This document shows, in pieces, positions 1 to 7,772 of a DNA stretch of 64,000 nucleotides. The first letter of the stretch is position 1; the number at the start of each line of letters is the position of its first letter. The notes below the pieces were generated by a model. The model searched no databases. It saw only the letters and a list, made by a program, of their open reading frames with translations, and was not told the origin of the DNA. The translations under genes were made by a program, and so were the position numbers. Source of the DNA: CAVYXK01 sp963708245 (GTDB lineage: Bacteria > Pseudomonadota > Alphaproteobacteria > Acetobacterales > Acetobacteraceae); the NCBI GenBank assembly GCA_963708245.1, contig OY970201.1:2728001-2792000 (forward strand), given 5' to 3'.

Positions 1-173
1 GCTTGTCAACGACTTTCTGGTATAGGTGTTGAGGGGCGTCTGGACGACTATCATATGGCTGAACACACCAACGCGAGTCGGAAAAGGAGACGGAAGGAGG
101 TCCACGCGGAGAGGTGCGGCCGGCGGACGTGATCGGATGTGCTGTCCAGGTGGCTCGCATATCGATTGGCGAC

Positions 174-308
174 ATGGACGAGGAGCCGCGAGCACCGTCG
201 GGCCGAGTCCGAAGCGGCCAAGCGGGGGCGAAAGCCCGTAGCAAAAATCTTTCGCCCCAACAGCGTCACGAAATCGCCAAAAAGGCGGCGAATGCTCGCT
301 GGCGGTAG
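174..308 (+). CDS. small basic protein with AKKAANARW-type C-terminus
   Basis: A 44-residue protein, rich in Lys, Arg and Ser. Its C-terminal third (NLSPQQRHEIAKKAANARW) has the shape of a recurring motif in short proteobacterial and phage proteins, often N-terminal or C-terminal extensions of unknown role. I chose the ATG at 174 because the residues encoded upstream look unlike protein. Function unknown. It lies 36 bp before the next gene, so the two may be co-transcribed. Confidence 0.45.
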   Translation: MDEEPRAPSGRVRSGQAGAKARSKNLSPQQRHEIAKKAANARWR

Positions 309-344
309 GAGAACAAATATACCTAATACTCGGGAGAATAAGTC

Positions 345-710
345 ATGGCAACCAACGGAGTGCAAGCGGACAAGGTTCCAGACACAATCACGGTGAAATA
401 TCAGTTCATCGATGGCGCCCACTTTTTTACCAGCGATGATCCGATAGCCGTGGGGCTGTGCGCCGCGAGCACTGACCTCAAGGCGGCTTTTGACGACGTT
501 TCCGAGCAGATCACTCAGCTTGCGAAGGACAACCACGGTGTAACCCTGGTATGCAAACCGGCGGTCACGTTCGAGGAGTGGAGGGATTCTCTGCTTGAAT
601 CCTTGGATCGCGAGATAGCACGGAGACGGGCCAGAGCCTCCGAGATAGATCGTTCCGCTATAGGAGCGTCTCCCGCGAACACCACAATTGAGTGGCGCAA
701 AGCCGCATAG
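345..710 (+). CDS. hypothetical protein, weakly HicB/DUF1902-like
   Basis: A 121-residue protein starting at ATG 345. The segment ITVKYQF...TSDDPIAVGL...STDLKAAFDDVSEQI resembles the beta-beta-alpha partial RNase-H fold of HicB/DUF1902 antitoxin-like proteins (a 'TSDD' turn followed by a helix). The remainder is charged and helical. The next small gene begins at the base after its stop, so the pair has the layout of a two-gene module. The toxin-antitoxin reading is only an inference, because the partner does not look like HicA. Confidence 0.5.
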   Translation: MATNGVQADKVPDTITVKYQFIDGAHFFTSDDPIAVGLCAASTDLKAAFDDVSEQITQLAKDNHGVTLVCKPAVTFEEWRDSLLESLDREIARRRARASEIDRSAIGASPANTTIEWRKAA

Positions 711-959
711 TTGTCCCAACAACCGCCACAATATGTCGCGACAGAAGCCATTATAAAGAAACGGCTTCGGCAGTTGTTGTGTGATAATACTGGTGTAAGC
801 AATACGGCATATAAGTACAAAACGCCATGCGGACATAGTATATACGTTCCCTTTCCGCTTGGTGGGGTGGGATATACTCAGGCCCAGTTGGAGCTAATTG
901 AGCAAAACCTGGCGAACTATGGGCTGGACTTGTACCCACTGGATGACAATGCGGGGTAG
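711..959 (+). CDS. hypothetical small protein, 3' end altered by transposon
   Basis: An 82-residue protein with a TTG start directly abutting the preceding stop, so translational coupling is likely. No family recognised; it contains a PCGHSIYVPFPLGG segment. The stop TAG at 957-959 belongs to the inserted transposon, whose first base is 955. If the transposon and one copy of its 8-bp duplication are removed, the frame runs from GCG at 951 into GAC CCA TAA ending at 6024. The original protein therefore ended NADP rather than NAG. The insertion changed only the last residues, so the product may still work. Confidence 0.45.
   Translation: MSQQPPQYVATEAIIKKRLRQLLCDNTGVSNTAYKYKTPCGHSIYVPFPLGGVGYTQAQLELIEQNLANYGLDLYPLDDNAG
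947..954. repeat. 8-bp target-site duplication, left copy (CAATGCGG)
   Basis: CAATGCGG immediately precedes the left end of the 5-kb transposon and is repeated exactly at 6009-6016 after its right end. An 8-bp duplication fits IS1 and IS1595 class elements. Confidence 0.85.
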
Positions 960-1097
960 TGTCCGTCTTTGCCACCTAGTGTCCTAAGTTGGCGGGGCGG
1001 GTGTCCTAATCCGACAGCCTTTAGCCACCGTCTCGGGCCTTGTAGTCTCGCTGCTCTTGTGCAAGCTCATCCTCTGAGAGTCTGTCCGGGAACATTG

Positions 1098-1936
1098 CTA
1101 GTTCCTGCATAGCCGTCTGACCATGAGACGGATGGAAGCGAGCAACAGAAAGGCACGCGCCTTCACATTGAGATTTTCCCAATCCTTACCCAGTCGACGA
1201 CATCGGTTGAGCCACGCCAACGTGCGTTCGACCACCCATCGCTTTGGTAGCACGACAAAGCCCTTGGCCTGGTCAGATCGTTTGACGATCTCCACCTCGG
1301 CCTGCGACACGACACGCTTCAACGCCTCCTGGAATCGCCGCCCCTGATAGCCGCCATCGGCATAAAGCTTCAGCAGGAACGGAAACATCCCGAACAGCGT
1401 CGCCAGCAGCATGGCGCCGCCATCGCGATCCTGGATGTCCGCCGCCGTCACGATGGCCTGTAGCAGCAAACCCTGGGTATCGACCAGGACGTGCCGCTTC
1501 TTGCCCTTGATCTTCTTCCCCGCATCATACCCATGCGGATCGATCGAGGCCCCCCTTTTTCGGCGCTCTTCACGCTCTGCGCATCAATCACCGCGGCGGT
1601 CGGGCTGGCCTCTCGCGAGGCCTGCTCACGACATTTCACATACAATGCGTGATGCAGTCGCTCCAGCGTGCCGTCCCAGGTCCATCGTTCCAGATAGTCG
1701 TGCACTGTGCTCCGCGGCGGCAGGTCCTTGGGGATCGCCCGCCATTGGCAGCCGGTGCTCAGCACATACATCACGCCGTTCACCACCTGGCGGATATCAA
1801 CGCTCCGCTTGTTGCCGCCCGGCTTGGCCGGGGGGATCAATGGTTCCACCTCGGCCCATTCGGCATCAGTCAGATCGCTCTCATAGCGCAGTCGGGTGCG
1901 GTCGTACCGCGTCCGGTTCTCCTTGGTCCACATCCA
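1098..1936 (-). CDS. IS5 family transposase, two frames joined by -1 frameshift
   Basis: A DDE transposase of the IS5 family made from two overlapping frames. The first frame starts at ATG 1936 (MWTKENRTRY) and contains the N-terminal DUF4096-like region (DLTDAEWAEVEPLIPP) and the first catalytic Asp in AVIDAQSVKS. The second frame contributes the second Asp (LYADGGYQG) and the Glu region (KRWVVERTLAWL). On the coding strand the frames join at AAAAAGGGGGG (1550-1560). A one-base backward slip there gives a continuous protein with KKIKGKKRHVLVD between the parts, the layout expected of programmed -1 frameshifting. Identical in layout to the copy at 42282-43120. Confidence 0.85.
1550..1560 (-). 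promoter_or_regulatory. putative -1 ribosomal frameshift site of IS5 copy 1
   Basis: On the minus strand this reads AAAAAGGGGGG, a slippery run lying exactly where the first transposase frame must pass into the second by -1. The same run is at 42734-42744 in the second copy, so it is not a random mutation in one copy. Confidence 0.65.
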
Positions 1937-3099
1937 GTCCCCCGAATCGATGCTCGGGGGAGAGAGAATCACAGGCGATTCAATGGCTTCAAGGGTGACC
2001 CGCTAAGCAATTCTAAAAACTCAATTTGTTCCCGGACGGACACTGAGAACGTGCTTGTTTCAGCGAGAATCTCCTTATCGATCTCCAGCTTGCGAATGAG
2101 CCGGTCGATCTCCTTCTCGCCAACCTGCCCGCTGACGATCAGCCGAAAGCTAGCTCCGTCCTTCGAGAGCAGCCCCGTCGTGAGTTCCCGCTCGCCATCC
2201 ATGATCTGCACCTTCCCGGTATGCCGCGCCGTCGGGTGCTTGGCTGCCGGGGTAGCCGGCGACGCGGCCGGATGCTCGGGCGCCTTCTCACTGCTCGGTG
2301 CGGGCGCTGGTGGATCGCCAGCGCCGGGCGAATCTGCACCACCATCGGCAAGAGCGGCAAACTCCAGATTGTCCTTGTAGACAGCGAGAAGTTCCCCTGC
2401 CGAATTCTCTCCGTAGTGGAAGTCCACTTTCAACGTGCTTCGCGCAATTTGATCAGCGGGCGGCCGGGCACGCCACAAATTCCACAAGCCGCCCAAGGCG
2501 GCTGGCGCAAGGGCGAACTTGCGGTGTAGCTCCGCGTGCTTCTCCGGTCGCTCATCGAGAAAGTACCGGCGCCCATCCGCCGTCAATTTCACCTTGCGCC
2601 CGTCCTTAGTGCCGGAACTCTCCATGATTCCATAGTATTTGAGCGCAGCGACGGTCTGTCGCCACCCGCTTGCCTTCTCGCTGTAGCCCCAAAGCTTGAT
2701 CGCGTCGGCGATCGGCACCGCGTGATCACCTGCCACAGCATAAATCTCCCGCGCTCGCTCGATGGCACGACGCAGCGGAATGAAAGGGAAGCGGCCGCCG
2801 CTCTGGGCGTCGTCGTCAACAGTCTGGGACATTAGTCCTTCTCCGATCCGGAGAATTGTCCATAGCAGGCGATCCGGCTGGCGGCAAGAATTATTTTTTA
2901 TTGTTCTTCGACTGGTCCTTGCGCGCCGGGAGAACTTGTGGCAGAACGGACGTGCGAGACGGAGAACAATATGACCAGAAGAGCGGCGAGCTCCGGCGTT
3001 TCCGGCCGGCGAGCGGGGCGAGAATGAATAGGCGGGGCCGCTTCCCGGGCCGGTTTGGCGATCGTACGGGAGGCGGCCCCTAACCGGAGCTTCGCTTGG

Positions 3100-3174
3100 T
3101 GCCCCTTCGTCTAACGGTAGGACGCCCGGTCTTGCAACTGCGGGAATCCAGGTCCGAATCCCGGGGGGCAACCA
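3100..3174 (+). tRNA. tRNA-like gene with aberrant anticodon arm, inside the transposon
   Basis: 75 nt including an encoded CCA. Visible parts are an acceptor stem TGCCCC/GGGGCA with discriminator A, a D arm with the canonical AACGGTA loop, and a T arm with loop TCCGAAT and a CCAGG/CCCGG stem (one mismatch). The anticodon arm is abnormal: CCCG pairs with CGGG, but the enclosed 12 nt (GTCTTGCAACTG) is too long for a 7-nt loop. The anticodon therefore cannot be read safely (TTG, TGC and GCA are all possible), and T54-C55 replaces the usual TT. It resembles the 5' half of bacterial tRNA-Gln/Glu. It may be a diverged element-borne tRNA or a tRNA mimic; a functional tRNA is doubtful. Confidence 0.5.
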
Positions 3175-3331
3175 GGAATGAGCGGGGCCGAGGCTGTTGG
3201 CGCAGCCGCCGGCCCCTAGATCGCAACACCGGGATTGGCCCCCAGCGTCTCGACCATCGGTGCATATAGTCGGGTTGGCGCCCGAAATCCACCGAAACCG
3301 CTGGGACCGTCCCTAACCGTGGATTGGCCCC

Positions 3332-4267
3332 ATGGCGAATATTCTCCCCCGCGACCGGCAGATAGCCGTTATCGCCGCCCTCTCCGAAGGCACCAGCATC
3401 CGCGCCACCGAGCTGCTGACAAACGTCCACCGCGATACGGCCATGCGCTTGGGCGCCCGGGTCGGGCGCGGCTGCGCGCTTCTGATGGACCGCATGATGC
3501 GCGACTTGCCGTCGCAAATCATTCAGTTGGACGAGCTATGGTCATTTATCGGCAAAAAGCAGAAGCGCCTAACACCCACCGATCGCGCCGAGCTTGGCGA
3601 TTGCTATGTTTTCATCGCTATGGACAGCATCCACAAGGCGATCATCTCGCACCTAGTCGGCAAGCGTGATAATGAGACCACGGACGATTTCATTGCCGAT
3701 CTGCGCAGCCGCGTGCTAGGCTCGCCGCAGATCAGCAGCGATGGGTTCGAGCCATACGTCGGAGCGCTCGCCATGGCCTTTGGAGAGAACGTGCATTACG
3801 GCCAGATCGTGAAGCACTATAAAGGCGAGCCGCCGGTAACTGCGGCTCGGCGCTATAGCCCAGGTTGGGTAGTAGGCGTAGAAAAGCGCCGCGTGATCGG
3901 CTTCCCGCCCGATTTCCTAATTTCCACTTCGTATGTCGAACGCCAGAACCTGACGGTGCGCATGCAATCGCGTCGGTTCACACGGCTGACCAACGGTTTC
4001 AGCAAAAAGCTAGATAACCACGCCGCTGCGGTTTCGTTGTATGTCGCACACTACAATCTCTGCCGCGTGCATATGGCGCTGTCCCCGAAGGGCGGACCAC
4101 AAACGACCCCTGCCATGTCGCTCGGTGTGACAGATCACCCGTGGTCAATCGCCGAATTGATTGATGCGGCGTTCGCGGCTGGCGAAGACAATGAGCCGAC
4201 CGCGCCAAGCCCTTCACCAGCACCAGAGCGACCACGGTTCACGGTAATCCAAGGCGGCCGAACATGA
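3332..4267 (+). CDS. IS1-like DDE transposase
   Basis: A 311-residue protein, longer than classical IS1 InsAB. After an N-terminal helix-turn-helix (AALSEGTSIRATELLTNVHR) come the catalytic blocks of IS1-type DDE enzymes: DELWSF near residue 67, SSDGFEPY near 136, and YVERQNL followed by VAHYNLCRVH near 202-245. The C-terminal 50 residues are Pro/Ala-rich. The ATG at 3332 has no strong ribosome site. Its last 4 bp (ATGA) overlap the start of the methyltransferase gene, so the two proteins are translationally coupled. It most likely mobilises the 955-6008 element. Confidence 0.8.
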   Translation: MANILPRDRQIAVIAALSEGTSIRATELLTNVHRDTAMRLGARVGRGCALLMDRMMRDLPSQIIQLDELWSFIGKKQKRLTPTDRAELGDCYVFIAMDSIHKAIISHLVGKRDNETTDDFIADLRSRVLGSPQISSDGFEPYVGALAMAFGENVHYGQIVKHYKGEPPVTAARRYSPGWVVGVEKRRVIGFPPDFLISTSYVERQNLTVRMQSRRFTRLTNGFSKKLDNHAAAVSLYVAHYNLCRVHMALSPKGGPQTTPAMSLGVTDHPWSIAELIDAAFAAGEDNEPTAPSPSPAPERPRFTVIQGGRT

Positions 4268-5973
4268 GCAACGCGCTCTACTACGGCGACAATCTCGGCT
4301 ATCTGCGGGAGATGGACCCGCAGAGTGTGGACCTGATATACTTGGATCCTCCATTCAACTCTAATGCTACGTACAACTTACTTTTCCGTACTCCGCATGG
4401 AGATGCAGTCCAGGCGCAGACCGCCGCTTTCAAAGATACGTGGTGGTGGGACACACCAGCCGCCACCGCGTTTGACGACGTTGTTGCGTCCGGTTCATCT
4501 GCCGCGCCAATCTTGGTCGCGTTCCGAAAGTTCCTGGGCGAGAGTGACATGATGGCCTATCTAGCAATGATGGCGGTGCGCCTTATAGAGATGCGCCGAG
4601 CCATAAAAGAGACAGGAAGCCTGTTCCTCCATTGTGACCCTACTGCTAGCCATTACCTGAAGGTTCTGCTTGACGGCGTATTCGGCACCACGAACTTCCG
4701 CAATGAAATCATATGGAAAAGGACCACGGCGCACAACGACGCCAAGCGCCGATTTGGCGATATTCACGACTGCATTCTCTACTATGCCAAAGGTGAAGCT
4801 CCAACATTCTTGCGCCAGTTTGGAGCTTACAGCGACGCATATCTCGCGAGCAAGTATCGCCACGCTGACGCCGCCGGTCGCCGCTTCCGGCTATCTGACT
4901 TGAGAAGCCCCAGTCCGCGCCCTAATCTTACTTACGAGTACAAGGGTTACAGGCCCCATCCGAACGGGTGGGCGGTTTCGCGCGCAAAAATGGAAGAGCT
5001 AGACAAACAGGGACGGCTCGAATTCCCAAAAGAACGCAGCGGGCGTATCCAGCTACGACGGTACCTTGATGAGCGATCAGGAATGCCGGTTAGCTCGCTT
5101 TGGGACGATATCCGTCCTGTGAATTCTATGGCGCAGGAGAGGATGGGGTACCCAACACAGAAGCCGAGGGCTCTTTTGGAACGTATTATATCCTGTTCGA
5201 CTCTGCCGGGCCAGATGGTCCTTGATCCCTTTTGTGGATGCGGCACAACCGTAGAGGCCGCCGAGGCACTCGGCAGGTCCTGGATCGGCATTGACATCAC
5301 GCACCATGCCATTGATGTGATACAAAATAGATTACAGGACCGCTTCCCACAATCCGAGTTTACCGTGAACGGACGCCCTGAGGATATTGATGCAGCTTGG
5401 GACCTAGCTACTAGGGACAAGTACGAATTTCAGTGGTGGGCGAACTGGCTGTTGGGTGTTCAGAATTATCGAGAAAGGAAAAAGGGCGCTGACCGAGGGA
5501 TCGACGGGATCATCTATTTTAGGAACGGACCTCGCGGAATCGGGCAAACAATTGTCTCTGTGAAAGGAGGCGAAAACATCGGTCCTGAGATGATCGCTTC
5601 GCTTGCTGGGACGGTTCAGCGCGAAGAAGCCCAACTAGGCGTATTCGTGTGTCTAGCCGATCCCAGTAGGCGTATGCGACAGGATGCAGCCGCCGCTGGA
5701 ATGGTCGAAACCGCTCAGGGTCGCTTTCAACGGATTCAGATCGCCACTATCGCCGATCTACTCGACGGCAAACGCCCCCCCTTGCCTCAACCAATGGAGA
5801 CAGAAGCCTTCCGACAGCCTCTCAGGACACCACGGCCGACCAAGATTACGACGCCAGCCCCTCAGTTGTCTCTGACATTGCCGATTATGGGGGGGAAGGG
5901 AAAGCGCAAAGACGTTCTTGACCATCCCTCGGGTCGCCTATTGACTGCCGCTGCTGCAAGTGGACTGTCCTAA
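4264..5973 (+). CDS. DNA methyltransferase fused to Mrr-like restriction endonuclease domain
   Basis: 569 residues. The N-terminal two thirds is a beta-class amino-methyltransferase: DPPF (motif IV) at residues 28-31, then a target-recognition region, then DPFCGCGTT (motif I) at 321-329, as in type III Mod-like adenine or cytosine-N4 enzymes. Residues about 395-510 form a second domain with KKGADRGIDGIIYF and TIVSVKGG. That is the D...(E)xK signature of Mrr/PD-(D/E)XK nucleases (Asp near 415, Lys near 435). The last 60 residues are disordered. One chain could therefore both modify and cut. The gene overlaps the transposase by ATGA and ends 35 bp before the transposon end, so it is transposon cargo or part of the transposition machinery. 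Confidence 0.8.
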   Translation: MSNALYYGDNLGYLREMDPQSVDLIYLDPPFNSNATYNLLFRTPHGDAVQAQTAAFKDTWWWDTPAATAFDDVVASGSSAAPILVAFRKFLGESDMMAYLAMMAVRLIEMRRAIKETGSLFLHCDPTASHYLKVLLDGVFGTTNFRNEIIWKRTTAHNDAKRRFGDIHDCILYYAKGEAPTFLRQFGAYSDAYLASKYRHADAAGRRFRLSDLRSPSPRPNLTYEYKGYRPHPNGWAVSRAKMEELDKQGRLEFPKERSGRIQLRRYLDERSGMPVSSLWDDIRPVNSMAQERMGYPTQKPRALLERIISCSTLPGQMVLDPFCGCGTTVEAAEALGRSWIGIDITHHAIDVIQNRLQDRFPQSEFTVNGRPEDIDAAWDLATRDKYEFQWWANWLLGVQNYRERKKGADRGIDGIIYFRNGPRGIGQTIVSVKGGENIGPEMIASLAGTVQREEAQLGVFVCLADPSRRMRQDAAAAGMVETAQGRFQRIQIATIADLLDGKRPPLPQPMETEAFRQPLRTPRPTKITTPAPQLSLTLPIMGGKGKRKDVLDHPSGRLLTAAAASGLS

Positions 5974-5997
5974 TTTCAGTTTCCGCCTGTCCTAATT

Positions 5998-6008
5998 CGG
6001 ACACTACC
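5998..6008. repeat. right terminal inverted repeat of the 5-kb transposon
   Basis: CGGACACTACC, the exact reverse complement of 955-965. The subterminal region 5964-5997 carries two TGTCCTAATT motifs in the same orientation. Confidence 0.8.
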
Positions 6009-6016
6009 CAATGCGG
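6009..6016. repeat. 8-bp target-site duplication, right copy (CAATGCGG)
   Basis: Exact copy of 947-954. The following ACCCATAA is the original end of the small gene that starts at 711. Confidence 0.85.
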
Positions 6017-6095
6017 ACCCATAAACTGAAAATAATGCTTGATATCCTGCCTTAGGGCGATTGCACGCTAGCTCGGCCAGAGCGAGCATAGAGAC

Positions 6096-6356
6096 ATGGC
6101 GCGCGATGTGATCCTGCTCGCCGAGGTCGCTCAGCGGATCGAGATGATCGAGGTTCTGTGCGGACGCTGTGACCGGCGCGGACGGCTCGGCACCGCACGC
6201 CTGCTGGCCGAGCATGGTCCGGGTGCTGCGATAGGAGCGGTGCTGCGGGCGCAGGTGGGCGACTGCCCGAAGCGCGAGGCGGTGCAGGTTCAGGACAGGT
6301 GCGATCCCTACTGCCCCGACTTGACGCGCCTGTTCTCCCGGCCCGAGGCGGGCTGA
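6096..6356 (+). CDS. small CxxC protein, hypothetical
   Basis: An 86-residue protein starting at ATG 6096. It carries CGRC near residue 22 and CDPYC near 69, which could form one zinc site, around a GRLGTARLLAEHGP core. I recognise this as a recurrent short protein in Acetobacteraceae-type genomes but know no function. Between 6357 and 6542 nothing convincing was seen. The minus strand there encodes a short DPEACAAAADRLWAEIVANV stretch without a usable start, possibly a remnant of another small gene. Confidence 0.6.
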   Translation: MARDVILLAEVAQRIEMIEVLCGRCDRRGRLGTARLLAEHGPGAAIGAVLRAQVGDCPKREAVQVQDRCDPYCPDLTRLFSRPEAG

Positions 6357-6542
6357 TCGGACGCTGCCTGCTTCACGTTGGCGACGATCTCCGCCCACAG
6401 CCGGTCGGCAGCGGCAGCGCAGGCTTCGGGATCAGGCTCCCGGGCCGCTCGTCGATGATCCGGCTGGTCAGGATCGGCGCAGCCTTTGCACCTCGCGGCG
6501 GGTGCACTTCGGCGGCAGCGTCATTGCCACGTGCGGACTATA

Positions 6543-7772
6543 TCACACCAACTGAGCGTCGGGGCCGACAACACCGGCACCGTTTGACACGGCAAGTTCT
6601 TGGTCGCTGGAGATCGGGGTTATCCCTCGACTCAGCTTGGTTCGTCCAGTCGTGAAAAAACCGGCACAGCGGTGCCGCTCTCTACAGGGAGCGCATATTT
6701 CAGGATGCGCGTTTTTCCAGTCCGAAATCGACTGCGCCGCGTACCGCCGAACTTCTTCTGACAAGACGCACAATGGCAAATTGTATATGGAGACATGCAT
6801 CTTGGCGGCGACGATCGTCGCGACTCCGCGCGCCAGCGCACGTGCGTAGTCGACGGGATCAATCCAGAGCGTCTCGTGGTTTGCGAGCGCGAACCCGGTG
6901 TCCTCCATACCCATGAGCGCCACGTGGTCGACAAAAGGCAAGTTGCGGGCCAACCACTCACAGGTCTCCGTCAACCTCTCGACTGTCAACCGATGCAGGA
7001 CCACTCGTACCTCGACCCGATTACCCTTGTCCTTGAGCCGCAAAATGCCCAAGACCGTCTCGTCCAGAGCATGCCTCGATTGGACGACGTGGTCATGGAC
7101 CGCATCCACTGCCGAGTAAATCGGAATGCCAACAGAGGCGCGCGACCTATCGAGCTTCGACCACGCGTCCACCACTTCGGAGCGTGCAAAAGCTCGGCCA
7201 TTTGTCAGTACGTGCACCGATGCCTTTGGCAGTGTCCTTTGGGTGTCCCTCACCAACGGGATGAACCGATTCCAATCGAGGAACGGCTCTCCCCCCGTGA
7301 AGCCGACCGTGACGGTCTCTTCGGGTAACAGTGGGAGGCACTCACGAATCTCGTCAATGATCCAGCCGTCATCTACATCCTTTGGTGGCTGCGAGCACAT
7401 AAGGCAGTAATGATTGCACCTGTCCGTCACCAGGAACGCGTTGTGTGGCGATTTTCGCCGCCAGAGGACGCGATAGCGACTGGCTGAGGGTTCCACCGCA
7501 AGCACATCACCGGCAGCGAGCCAGTAAAGCCCTGGGTCAAACCGGGCAAAGCGCTGAAAGCCCGTCGAGGTATCGCCTGCACCGCCGATCACTGCCACGC
7601 CTGCAAAGCCGTTCACCCGCGCAGCGTTACAGTCGTTGACTGAGATGATCAGCGCTATGTCGGCCTCCGCCGTTGGTGGGAAAGCTGGGTCCGCGAGGCG
7701 AACAATAATTCTGCGTGCGGAGTCCGAGAACCCCGCCGTTTCAATCTTTCCTCGGAGGGGAAGCGACCTCAC
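6543..7772 (-). CDS. hxsC: His-Xaa-Ser system radical SAM maturase HxsC
   Basis: 409 residues. An N-terminal region of about 110 residues precedes the radical SAM core with the CxxxCxxC cluster site at C119, C123 and C126 (CNHYCLMC) and the GGEP S-adenosylmethionine motif at 160-163. A C-terminal CAPC...RC group could hold another cluster or zinc. Together with HxsB it is expected to install the modification on the HxsA repeat peptide; the exact chemistry is not visible from sequence. It is the last gene of the hxsA-D-B-C operon and overlaps hxsB by 4 bp (ATGA), so the two enzymes are made together. Confidence 0.9.
   Translation of the reverse strand: MRSLPLRGKIETAGFSDSARRIIVRLADPAFPPTAEADIALIISVNDCNAARVNGFAGVAVIGGAGDTSTGFQRFARFDPGLYWLAAGDVLAVEPSASRYRVLWRRKSPHNAFLVTDRCNHYCLMCSQPPKDVDDGWIIDEIRECLPLLPEETVTVGFTGGEPFLDWNRFIPLVRDTQRTLPKASVHVLTNGRAFARSEVVDAWSKLDRSRASVGIPIYSAVDAVHDHVVQSRHALDETVLGILRLKDKGNRVEVRVVLHRLTVERLTETCEWLARNLPFVDHVALMGMEDTGFALANHETLWIDPVDYARALARGVATIVAAKMHVSIYNLPLCVLSEEVRRYAAQSISDWKNAHPEICAPCRERHRCAGFFTTGRTKLSRGITPISSDQELAVSNGAGVVGPDAQLV

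Larger units (their letters stand above)
1078..2043 (-). mobile_element. IS5 family, IS1031-group insertion sequence, copy 1
   Basis: A 966-bp element. Its terminal repeats, GAGTCTGTCCGGGAACA at the left and GTGTCCGTCCGGGAACA read inward from the right, match at 15 of 17 bases. The flanks are a TGA duplication at 1075-1077 and 2044-2046, inside a CTGAG context, matching the TNA target preference of the IS1031 group. A near-identical second copy lies at 42262-43227; I noticed only two base differences, which indicates recent transposition. Confidence 0.95.
1021..2832 (-). pseudogene. gene of unknown function, 3' end split off by IS5 copy 1
   Basis: It starts at ATG 2830-2832 with a good ribosome site (GGAGAAGGA). 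The intact part runs to 2047; the IS (1078-2043) and its 3-bp duplication interrupt it, and the original 3' end lies at 1077-1021. Joining 2832-2047 to 1077-1021 gives a continuous 280-residue frame ending with a TAA at 1021-1023 and a tail containing EDELAQEQRDYKARDGG. In the present state translation runs into the IS and stops at 1969. The N-terminal 120 residues look like a winged-helix module (AIKLWGY, TVAALKYYGI, VKLTADGRRYFL). The middle is Pro/Ala-rich and the C-terminus (QIMDGERELTTGLL, EIDRLIRKLEIDKEIL) is a small separate domain. Function unknown. Confidence 0.8.
955..6008 (+). mobile_element. 5,054-bp IS1-class transposon carrying a methyltransferase-endonuclease
   Basis: The ends are GGTAGTGTCCG at 955-965 and its exact reverse complement at 5998-6008, flanked by the 8-bp direct repeat CAATGCGG. 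Near each end there are two copies of TGTCCTAA (about 980 and 1011 on the left, about 5965 and 5989 on the right), possible transposase-binding sites. Cargo in order: a gene of unknown function on the minus strand split by IS5 copy 1, a tRNA-like sequence, an IS1-type DDE transposase, and a methyltransferase-endonuclease fusion overlapping the transposase gene by 4 bp. Ends beginning GG and an 8-bp duplication fit the IS1/IS1595 superfamily. Without the 966-bp IS and its 3-bp duplication the element would be about 4.1 kb. Confidence 0.85.

Noticed and set aside
1969..3171. A 400-codon minus-strand frame through the tRNA-like sequence
   Set aside because: The ribosome site and protein-like sequence begin only at ATG 2832; the upstream part reads through the tRNA-like gene.
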